Origin: Muribaculaceae bacterium
Lineage (GTDB): Bacteria > Bacteroidota > Bacteroidia > Bacteroidales > Muribaculaceae
Assembly (NCBI GenBank): GCA_029060585.1
Contig: JAIDTS010000146.1
Span: forward strand, 1 to 11,255
Reading direction: 5' to 3'
DNA length: 11,255 bases
The position numbers and the translations under genes were made by a program. Below are positions 7,360 through 11,255 of this stretch, one piece after another; position 1 is the first letter of the stretch, and each line of letters begins with the position of its first letter. Below the pieces are notes generated by a model that made no database searches, was not told where the DNA came from, and was given only the letters and a program-made list of their open reading frames with translations.

Positions 7360-8256
7360 ATGAAAGGCATAGTCTTAGCAGGCGGCTCGGGCACCCGCCT
7401 CTACCCAATAACCAAGGGCGTCAGCAAACAGCTTCTTCCTATCTTCGACAAACCGATGGTGTATTATCCCATCTCCACACTCATGCTGGCCGGAATACGC
7501 GATATACTCATTATATCTACTCCTCAGGATCTCCCCGGCTTCAAACGCCTCCTCGGTGACGGCTCCGATTACGGTGTAAACTTCACTTACGCCGAACAAC
7601 CCTCTCCTGATGGCCTCGCACAGGCCTTCATCATTGGTAAGGACTTCATTGGCAACGACTCCGCCTGTCTCGTCCTCGGCGACAATATCTTCCACGGCGC
7701 AGGATTCTCTGAGGTTCTCAAGGAAGCCGTCAAGACAGCAGAACAAGAGAATAAAGCGACGGTGTTTGGATATTGGGTGAATGATCCGGAACGCTATGGC
7801 GTAGCAGAGTTTGATAAGGAGGGGAATTGCCTTTCCATTGAGGAAAAACCTCAGCAGCCCAAAAGTAATTACGCGGTGGTAGGTCTATATTTCTATCCCA
7901 ACAAAGTAGTCGAGGTAGCCCACAATATAAAGCCATCTGCAAGAGGTGAACTGGAGATAACGACAGTCAATCAGGAATTCCTCAAGGATAGCGAGTTGAA
8001 AGTCCAGACCCTCCCCCGAGGCTTCGCCTGGCTCGACACCGGCACCCACGACTCCCTCTCCGAAGCAAGCATATACGTCGAAGTCCTCGAAAAAAGACAG
8101 GGATTAAAGATTGCATGCTTAGAGGGCATAGCCTACATGAACGGCTGGATTTCCGCAGAAAAGCTCCGCGACCTTGCCAAGCCCATGCTCAAGAATCAGT
8201 ACGGACAGTATCTGATGAAGATTGCGGAAGAAGAAAACCTCCAAAAATTCAATTAA
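7360..8256 (+). CDS. rmlA: Glucose-1-phosphate thymidylyltransferase
   Basis: This 298-aa enzyme makes dTDP-glucose from dTTP and glucose-1-phosphate, the entry step to dTDP-L-rhamnose and other dTDP sugars, in the cytosol. The nucleotide-binding loop [11 protein letters not shown] spans residues 6-16, with K23 in SKQLLP as the phosphate-contacting lysine. [11 protein letters not shown] follows at 80-90, LGDNIFHG has the metal-binding D108, and [19 protein letters not shown] and [13 protein letters not shown] are clear further on. It is full length with the standard C-terminus. Roughly the first 125 codons, and a short stretch near 8005-8090, prefer C-ending codons and are much richer in G+C than the middle (60 bases at 7381-7440 have 37 G/C, at 7741-7800 about 28), a mosaic look. 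It is preceded by the family B relic and followed by a 364-base spacer before rmlC. Confidence 0.96.
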   Translation: MKGIVLAGGSGTRLYPITKGVSKQLLPIFDKPMVYYPISTLMLAGIRDILIISTPQDLPGFKRLLGDGSDYGVNFTYAEQPSPDGLAQAFIIGKDFIGNDSACLVLGDNIFHGAGFSEVLKEAVKTAEQENKATVFGYWVNDPERYGVAEFDKEGNCLSIEEKPQQPKSNYAVVGLYFYPNKVVEVAHNIKPSARGELEITTVNQEFLKDSELKVQTLPRGFAWLDTGTHDSLSEASIYVEVLEKRQGLKIACLEGIAYMNGWISAEKLRDLAKPMLKNQYGQYLMKIAEEENLQKFN

Positions 8257-8309
8257 GATAAGACCTCATATCCACAACCTATCCCCATACCATCGGTATT
8301 TCGGTTGCT

Positions 8310-8331
8310 TTGCGAACCGAGGGTTTCGCAA
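8310..8331 (+). repeat. Inverted repeat, 7-bp stem, 8-base loop
   Basis: TTGCGAA and TTCGCAA are perfect reverse complements around CCGAGGGT. No T-run follows on either strand, so a simple terminator is unlikely. It is the first of the palindromes in the rmlA-rmlC spacer. Confidence 0.45.
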
Positions 8332-8420
8332 TCTCTTTTACTGGTTCTTGGCTTTAGCCAAAAAAAATCCGGATTGATCAACACTCAACTTTCTGATTTA
8401 GGATATCTATCTCTGCGAAC

Positions 8421-8444
8421 TTTGCTCCCTCCCGGACGAGCAAA
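8421..8444 (+). repeat. Inverted repeat, 7-bp arms, 10-base loop
   Basis: TTTGCTC and GAGCAAA flank CCTCCCGGAC. The right arm continues into GCAAAGCAA, which also pairs with TTGCTTTGC at 8305-8313, so two alternative structures compete for this sequence. A role in RNA stability or regulation between rmlA and rmlC is possible but not shown. Confidence 0.4.
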
Positions 8445-8620
8445 GCAAGTCCGCCCTCTAAAGGCGCGCGACATAACTTCACACACCTACTTAAGTCATT
8501 AATCTTTGGAATTTAATATTAAAATCCACCGCGTGCCCTTTACTCCTCTGCGCGAGATTTAATCAATTAAATTACAAAATATTACCTAATCAGAAACTTA
8601 AGTATAAAGAATCAAATAAT

Positions 8621-9175
8621 ATGGAAGTAATAAAGACAGATATTGGCGGAGTAGTTATAATCGAACCCAAAATCTTCAAAGATGCCAGAGGCTACTTCTT
8701 CGAGTCCTTCTCCATGCGAGAATTCGATGAGAAGGTAGCCAAAGTAGACTTCGTCCAGGACAACGAGTCCTGCTCCACTTACGGCGTAATGCGAGGCCTC
8801 CACTTCCAACGTCCACCCTTTGCCCAGGCGAAGCTCGTCCGCTGCGTAAAGGGCGCCGTCCTCGACGTTGCCGTTGACATCCGCAAAGGCTCTCCGACCT
8901 ACGGCCGGCACGTGGCCGTAGAACTGACTGAAGACAACCATCGCCAGTTCTTCATCCCCCGTGGTTTCGCCCACGGCTTCGCCGTCCTGAGCGACGTAGC
9001 CATCTTCCAATATAAATGCGACAACTATTACCATCCCGAAGCCGACGGCGGCATCTCGATCCTCGACGAAAGCCTCAACATCGACTGGCAGATCGACCCC
9101 TCTAAATCCATCCTGTCCGAAAAGGATATGAAGCATCCCCTCCTGAAGGACTTTGACTCCCCCTTCGAATTCTAA
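8621..9175 (+). CDS. rmlC: dTDP-4-dehydrorhamnose 3,5-epimerase
   Basis: This 184-aa cupin epimerises C3 and C5 of dTDP-4-keto-6-deoxyglucose in dTDP-L-rhamnose synthesis. Family landmarks are DARGYFFESF at 21-30, VQDNESCSTYGVMRGLHFQ at 45-63 with the catalytic H61, K71 in AQAKLVRC, FFIPRGFAHGF at 110-120, and the tyrosine Y131 in FQYKCDNYY. The length is typical. From about codon 40 onwards the gene is strongly G+C-rich with C-ending codons, unlike the polysaccharide operon upstream, which suggests it belongs to the core genome or came from another source. It stands alone after a 364-base spacer rather than overlapping rmlA. No rmlB or rmlD follows inside the window. Confidence 0.96.
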   Translation: MEVIKTDIGGVVIIEPKIFKDARGYFFESFSMREFDEKVAKVDFVQDNESCSTYGVMRGLHFQRPPFAQAKLVRCVKGAVLDVAVDIRKGSPTYGRHVAVELTEDNHRQFFIPRGFAHGFAVLSDVAIFQYKCDNYYHPEADGGISILDESLNIDWQIDPSKSILSEKDMKHPLLKDFDSPFEF

Positions 9176-9288
9176 GTGACATCAACAGTATCTTATACGG
9201 CACACGTTCACGGAGGCCGGCTCTGGGGAGAGTTGCTCTGCGAGCTTTGCCCCTATGCACACTCCGCGTGCCAAGACTTAAGACTAAC

Positions 9289-9375
9289 ATGGTCCAATAC
9301 ATAATAACAGCCTTCATCGCCGCCACCCTGGCGGCGATCGCTATTTTTAAATACCGCAACAACCGACTTCACTGA
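9289..9375 (+). CDS. Hydrophobic mini-protein, repeat family A copy 1 (28 aa)
   Basis: The ATG at 9289 opens a 28-residue frame that starts MVQYIITAFIAATLAAIAIF and ends in a basic tail (KYRNNRLH). It would form one membrane helix with a positive C-terminus. A near-identical frame starts at 10230 and a broken one lies near 11096. The changes between copies fit coding constraint: copies 1 and 2 differ by ATA/ATT and GCT/GCC (silent) and ACA/ATC (Thr to Ile), and copy 3 has ATC/TTG (Ile to Leu) and Thr to Ala. The codons also form a 9-bp hairpin. The size, single helix, basic tail and tandem copies recall type I toxin peptides such as Ldr or Fst, but I see no sequence match to a named family. 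Translation is unproven. Confidence 0.45.
   Translation: MVQYIITAFIAATLAAIAIFKYRNNRLH
9316..9348 (+). terminator. GC-rich 9-bp hairpin plus T-run inside repeat A copy 1
   Basis: ATCGCCGCC at 9316-9324 pairs perfectly with GGCGGCGAT at 9330-9338 around the loop ACCCT, followed by CGCTA and TTTTT at 9344-9348. It lies 141 bases after the rmlC stop on the same strand, so it could end rmlC transcription. The T-run is set back five bases from the stem and the hairpin lies inside a possible coding frame, so the terminator reading is tentative. Confidence 0.4.
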
Positions 9376-9465
9376 ATCCAACCGTCCGAAATCAGCAGGG
9401 TACGACGACCCTCTGCAATTTAACCGAAAGAGCCTCCAAAACAATTACACTGATAACAATGTTCT

Positions 9466-9493
9466 TACTATAGAAGTTACAATCTTTATAGTA
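9466..9493 (+). promoter_or_regulatory. Inverted repeat ahead of the MNT gene, possible operator
   Basis: TACTATA at 9466-9472 is the exact reverse complement of TATAGTA at 9487-9493, with a 14-base A+T-rich spacer; the right arm ends 12 bases before the MNT start. The placement suits a repressor or autoregulatory site overlapping the promoter. In such A+T-rich DNA a 7-base match could also be chance. Confidence 0.35.
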
Positions 9494-9505
9494 TAGTCAA
9501 AGTAG

Positions 9506-9808
9506 ATGAATCTGATTGAAATGAACATAAGACGTATTTTTGAACTTTGTCATCTCTACAAGGTCAAGAGTCTATATGTGTTCGGTTCTATACTTACCTC
9601 CCGTTTTAACAAGGAAAGCGACATTGACCTTCTGGTAAAATTTAATAAGGATTCAATTCCGTTATCAGAGTATGCAGATAACTTCTTTGATCTGCAATTT
9701 GCGCTTGAAGATCTTTTTAGAAGAAAGGTAGACCTGGTTTGTGACGAAGCTATAAAAAATCCTTATTTCCGTCAGGAGGTTGATTCAAAAAAAGAACTGG
9801 TATATTAA
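9506..9808 (+). CDS. Minimal nucleotidyltransferase (MNT, MntA-like), no HEPN partner beside it
   Basis: This 100-aa protein carries the MNT signature: FGS with G27-S28, exactly ten residues, then D39-I-D41, the GSx10DxD motif of the DNA polymerase beta-like nucleotidyltransferase fold, and a third acidic residue at D76 in RRKVDLV. Proteins of this kind are the antitoxin (nucleotidyltransferase or AMPylating) half of HEPN/MNT toxin-antitoxin modules, in which they modify and silence the HEPN RNase. The catalytic residues are intact. However, no HEPN-like reading frame adjoins it on either side; the next bases are A+T-rich spacer and the family B ORF. It may act on a distant HEPN or be an orphan left after partner loss. 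It lies between two pairs of repeats (families A and B). Confidence 0.85.
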   Translation: MNLIEMNIRRIFELCHLYKVKSLYVFGSILTSRFNKESDIDLLVKFNKDSIPLSEYADNFFDLQFALEDLFRRKVDLVCDEAIKNPYFRQEVDSKKELVY

Positions 9809-9929
9809 ACCATCTTCCTAAACTCAAAGCGGAAATAGTATCATTATTAACTAAAGAATAAACTAACCGTCCCAAAAAGACGTATCCGACTGAATCAAAG
9901 TCATAGCTTCCTCAACATTCTTGCAAAAA

Positions 9930-10136
9930 ATGGCAATAGGTTACGACAACCTGAGAAAACGATTCCCTGATATCAGTCCGATGGTGTTGGCACTCCCTTT
10001 GGAGGGACTGGAGGCCACAGACCCCGACAATGACAACGAAGACCGGATCAACGAAAACTTCAAGAATGCCTTTCTGAACTCTATGGAAAGGGAAATCGAA
10101 AAGAGACGCATTTTATCCAAATGGCTCAATTCCTAA
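9930..10136 (+). CDS. Small ORF of repeat family B, copy 2 (68 aa)
   Basis: The ATG at 9930 matches the start of the shorter copy at 7173; a TTG nine bases upstream is in frame but not needed. The product starts MAIGYDNLRKRFPDISPMVL followed by ALPLEG, then an acidic stretch (DPDNDNEDRINENF) and a charged, probably helical C-terminus (MEREIEKRRILSKWLNS). There is no signal peptide or membrane segment. I do not recognise the family. The N-terminal 26 residues are the part shared almost perfectly with copy 1, which suggests that this is the functional or mobile portion. About 17 bases upstream of the ATG (CAACATTCTTGCAAAAA) are also shared, so the repeat unit is larger than the ORF. This copy seems the intact version. 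Confidence 0.5.
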   Translation: MAIGYDNLRKRFPDISPMVLALPLEGLEATDPDNDNEDRINENFKNAFLNSMEREIEKRRILSKWLNS

Positions 10137-10143
10137 CACCCAT

Positions 10144-10159
10144 GGAAAGCAAGCTTTCC
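10144..10159 (+). repeat. Inverted repeat after family B ORF, copy 2
   Basis: GGAAAGC and GCTTTCC form a 16-base near-palindrome eight bases past the family B stop. The counterpart at 7298-7313 differs at two bases in the centre. The bases on both sides (ACACCC-ATGG before, AGCCTGC after) are shared between copies, so the palindrome belongs to the repeat unit. A run of A+T-rich spacer (10187-10222) follows. Confidence 0.4.
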
Positions 10160-10229
10160 AGCCTGCACCTTAGAAATCTTTAGCCCCAGCATTAATCTTT
10201 AATATTTTATCTTTAATATTTATCCCCCC

Positions 10230-10313
10230 GTGGTCCAATACATAATTATCGCCTTCATCGCCGCCACCCTGGCGGCGATCGCCATTTTTAAATACCGCAG
10301 CTGTAAAAAATGA
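10230..10313 (+). CDS. Hydrophobic mini-protein, repeat family A copy 2 (27 aa)
   Basis: The frame starts with GTG at 10230, where copy 1 has ATG, and runs to a TGA at 10311-10313. The product is one hydrophobic helix (VQYIIIAFIAATLAAIAIF) with a basic tail (KYRSCKK). Over the 66 bases from 10231 it differs from copy 1 at only four positions, two of them silent. It carries the same hairpin: ATCGCCGCC at 10257-10265 and GGCGGCGAT at 10271-10279, then TTTTT at 10285-10289. It sits after the intact family B ORF and converges on the minus-strand mazF, whose stop is 75 bases away. The hairpin could also serve as terminator for the MNT and family B genes. Function is unknown. Confidence 0.4.
   Translation: MVQYIIIAFIAATLAAIAIFKYRSCKK
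10257..10289 (+). terminator. GC-rich 9-bp hairpin plus T-run inside repeat A copy 2
   Basis: The stem and loop are identical to those of copy 1, with GCCA instead of GCTA before the T-run. It lies between the + strand MNT/family B genes and the convergent mazEF operon, a natural place for a terminator. Read from the minus strand there is no T-run after the stem, so it would not act on mazF transcription. Confidence 0.4.
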
Positions 10314-10388
10314 GCATAATGTGATTTTGAGGATTAGTAAGCTATTCTTCTGGCAAATTCATGCTGTGGAAAAACTATATTCCTCCGA

Positions 10389-10721
10389 TTACAAAGCGAA
10401 TAATTGATGAAGACGGGCTGTCAATTCTCGTTTCTCTCTTTCCGATACTGTTCCAAACTCCTTTATGACTCTTGTTTTATCGATAGTCTTGATCTGATCA
10501 AGCATGGCATAACTGTCGTTAGACAGCCCGCTGTCTGACGTAGATCGAAGCAACACTCTTGTCGGAATAGCCCTGTCTGTTGACGTGATCGGCGCAACTA
10601 TGATGGTCTTAAGGACATCATTCATCTCATCCGGTGACAAGACTACGCACGGACGAGTCTTCTTTACCTCATGACCTATGGTCGGGTCAAGGTTTACTAA
10701 AACAATGGAAAACTTATTCAC
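10389..10721 (-). CDS. mazF: MazF/PemK-type endoribonuclease toxin
   Basis: This 110-aa minus-strand protein is a MazF toxin, an mRNA-cleaving ribonuclease that halts growth unless bound by MazE. It begins MNKFSIVLVNLDPTIGHEVK and continues KTRPCVVLSPDEMND; R23 and T46 (in VAPITSTDR) appear to correspond to the catalytic arginine and threonine of MazF enzymes. DPTIG, RPCVV and the C-terminal AMLDQIKTIDKTRV block are typical, and the length is normal. The start is a GTG at 10721, as no in-frame ATG lies upstream; an ATG a few bases earlier is out of frame and stops after three codons. It lies 33 bases after the antitoxin gene, in the usual antitoxin-first order. Nothing suggests inactivation. 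Confidence 0.93.
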   Translation of the reverse strand: MNKFSIVLVNLDPTIGHEVKKTRPCVVLSPDEMNDVLKTIIVAPITSTDRAIPTRVLLRSTSDSGLSNDSYAMLDQIKTIDKTRVIKEFGTVSEREKRELTARLHQLFAL

Positions 10722-10754
10722 TGTTATTTCTTCATTTGCTGTTTCCTAAAGATA

Positions 10755-11003
10755 TCATACCAAATCAATTGCCTCCGTATCAAGATAGTCGGGCATGACA
10801 AGAGAATCCTCACCCTCCTTGGCATAGGCGGAGAAGGCTTCAGCCCACCCTTTCCTCACTTCCGGAACCTTTGAGATCGTGATCTTATCGTTCTCCAAGG
10901 ATATCTCTACAGGCAGTCCCTTCTGAAAACCACCTTCTTGCATGATGTGCCGCGGTATGATGACTCCTAATGAGGTGCCGATTCTGGATATTCTTGTTTG
11001 CAT
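10755..11003 (-). CDS. mazE: MazE-type antitoxin, AbrB/SpoVT-like DNA-binding domain
   Basis: This 82-aa minus-strand protein has a swapped-hairpin AbrB-like N-terminal half (RISRIGTSLGVIIPRHIMQE then GLPVEISLENDKITISKVPE), which binds DNA as a dimer, and an acidic C-terminal tail (EGEDSLVMPDYLDTEAIDLV) that would wrap around and neutralise MazF. The phrase VRKGWAEAF is frequent in Bacteroidota members of this group. It precedes mazF by 33 bases and is expected to repress its own promoter. A perfect inverted repeat lies 16 bases upstream of its ATG. Length is normal. Confidence 0.92.
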   Translation of the reverse strand: MQTRISRIGTSLGVIIPRHIMQEGGFQKGLPVEISLENDKITISKVPEVRKGWAEAFSAYAKEGEDSLVMPDYLDTEAIDLV

Positions 11004-11018
11004 GATTCTCTGTTTTTA

Positions 11019-11035
11019 GTTATTACCTTAATAAC
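11019..11035 (-). promoter_or_regulatory. Inverted repeat upstream of mazE, likely autoregulatory operator
   Basis: GTTATTA and TAATAAC are perfect 7-base arms around a 3-base centre, placed 16 bases before the mazE start on the minus strand. MazE-type antitoxins bind palindromes at their own promoter, so this is the natural operator. The surrounding 60 bases are highly A+T-rich and should contain the promoter, though I see no exact Bacteroidota -7 box. Confidence 0.5.
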
Positions 11036-11089
11036 GAGGTAGGAATCGGAATTGTTTTGTAAATAATAATATAATTATAATTATTTTAA

Positions 11090-11140
11090 GATAGAGCATT
11101 ATTCGCCGCCGCCCTGGCGGCGTTGGCCATTTTTAAATAC
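11090..11140 (+). pseudogene. Family A remnant, copy 3 (start lost)
   Basis: From 11104 to 11140 the DNA matches copy 1 at 33 of 37 positions, including CGCCGCC at 11104-11110, GGCGGCG at 11116-11122 and TTTTTAAATAC. The reading frame gives ALFAAALAALAIFKY, the same hydrophobic core as copies 1 and 2. A TAA sits in frame just upstream (11087-11089) with no start codon between, and the MVQYII-like beginning is missing; the frame continues past KY into unrelated sequence to a TAG at 11213. The upstream DNA is the mazE promoter region, so this copy seems cut at its 5' side. Confidence 0.4.
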
Positions 11141-11255
11141 CATATCGGACAACCAATACGCAAGTTGCCCCACATATCGCGTAGCCTATGGTACTCCCTG
11201 CTTGCTGCTGAATAGTTTCCTGCATCAGGGCCCTTGTTCTCTGGAACTCTGGTCT
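11141..11255. other. Right edge, no confident gene
   Basis: No confident coding region can be assigned. On the minus strand two frames stay open to the window edge: one ends at 11133 within the repeat A remnant and has a hydrophobic C-terminus (GYAICGATCVLVVRYGI), the other ends inside the A+T-rich mazE promoter region. Either could be the tail of a gene that starts outside the window, or neither. Confidence 0.3.

Larger units (their letters stand above)
8257..8620 (+). other. Palindrome-rich spacer between rmlA and rmlC, no convincing gene
   Basis: I see no credible coding region in these 364 bases. The spacer holds several short inverted repeats: TTGCGAA/TTCGCAA at 8310-8331, TTGGC/GCCAA at 8348-8361 followed by a run of A, and TTTGCTC/GAGCAAA at 8421-8444. 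In addition TTGCTTTGC at 8305-8313 is the reverse complement of GCAAAGCAA at 8441-8449, so the block 8305-8449 could fold as a whole. The phrase CTCTGCGAACTTTGCTCC near 8411-8428 recurs with two changes near 9235-9252 after rmlC. From about 8497 the sequence becomes A+T-rich (CATTAATCTTTGG), a phrase also seen at 10190-10200, and may hold the rmlC promoter, but I cannot fit the Bacteroidota -33/-7 pattern exactly. Confidence 0.5.
9176..9505 (+). other. Spacer between rmlC and the MNT gene, holding repeat A copy 1
   Basis: These 330 bases have no ordinary gene. They begin with a G+C-rich stretch sharing the CTCTGCGA-CTTTGC phrase with the rmlA-rmlC spacer. The family A small ORF and its hairpin lie at 9289-9375. 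A short inverted repeat AGGGT/ACCCT is at 9397-9412 (stem can be extended to GCAGGGT with a bulge). The last 60 bases are A+T-rich and include an inverted repeat in front of the MNT gene. Compare GACTTCACTGAATCC at 9366-9380 with a similar TCCGACTGAATCA phrase shortly before the second family B copy, suggesting further shared spacer sequence. Confidence 0.5.

Noticed and set aside
8348..8361. TTGGC/GCCAA hairpin followed by a run of A as a terminator
   Set aside because: On the + strand the tail is A rather than T, and on the minus strand the T-run would come before the stem, so it does not fit a terminator.
8305..8502. 65-codon + strand frame starting with TTG in the rmlA-rmlC spacer
   Set aside because: No ATG, no recognisable motif, and it coincides with several inverted repeats; it is probably open by chance.
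8612..9136. 174-codon minus-strand frame opposite rmlC
   Set aside because: It is a shadow of the strongly biased codons of rmlC, whose own product is certain.
9102..9444. Minus-strand frames of 63-86 codons across the rmlC 3' end and spacer
   Set aside because: They overlap each other, rmlC and the family A hairpin, and contain no recognisable domain.
10142..10183. 13-residue frame starting at the ATG inside the palindrome after family B copy 2
   Set aside because: The counterpart after copy 1 reads through to a different length and sequence, so the shared part is better explained as DNA or RNA structure.
9289..11140. Family A repeats as a CRISPR array or an insertion sequence
   Set aside because: The copies are irregularly spaced by genes, there are no uniform spacers, and no transposase, terminal inverted repeats or target duplications can be seen.
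11133..11255. Minus-strand partial protein ending in GYAICGATCVLVVRYGI
   Set aside because: Only 40 codons lie in the window, a second minus frame is equally open, and its stop falls in the repeat remnant; the evidence is too thin to call a gene.

Overview
The window looks like a Bacteroidales chromosome fragment, with Bacteroides or Muribaculaceae-like relatives as a guess. The reasons are the tightly packed surface-polysaccharide operon, the near absence of strong Shine-Dalgarno sequences, and an order (CapE-like dehydratase, cupin, RmlD-like SDR, UDP-GlcNAc 2-epimerase, WbuB-like transferase) that I recall from Bacteroidota capsule and O-antigen loci. I could not test the taxonomy.

Positions 1-1500 hold the 3' end of one GT4 glycosyltransferase and a complete second one that is strikingly A+T-rich: the 60 bases at 541-600 contain 11 G/C. 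At 1501 the composition changes abruptly; the 60 bases at 1681-1740 contain 30 G/C. From 1501 to 7128 there are seven + strand genes with 0-3 base gaps, stop/start overlaps or a longer overlap, so this is one translationally coupled operon. The first four should turn UDP-GlcNAc into a UDP-2-acetamido-2,6-dideoxy-L-hexose: UDP-L-FucNAc, or UDP-L-QuiNAc through L-RhaNAc. The fifth (WbuB-like) probably transfers that sugar to the growing lipid-linked unit. The last two, a 136-aa soluble protein and a 179-aa two-helix membrane protein with a cytosolic coiled coil, are unrecognised.

Positions 7129-9175 hold rmlA and rmlC, two of the four dTDP-L-rhamnose genes, separated by a palindrome-rich spacer of 364 bases. 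rmlB and a true rmlD are not in the window. Both rml genes are richer in G+C and C-ending codons than the operon before them.

Positions 9176-11255 are an accessory zone: an orphan MNT-type nucleotidyltransferase, a MazEF toxin-antitoxin pair on the minus strand with a perfect inverted repeat in front of it, and two families of dispersed repeats. Family A (9289, 10230 and a remnant near 11096) encodes a 27-28 residue hydrophobic peptide with a basic tail, and its codons also form a 7-9 bp GC-rich hairpin followed by a T-run. Family B (7173 and 9930) is a small ORF whose first 26 codons are nearly identical in the two copies. The copy in front of rmlA has lost exactly 30 codons in frame. These repeats are the least explained part of the window.
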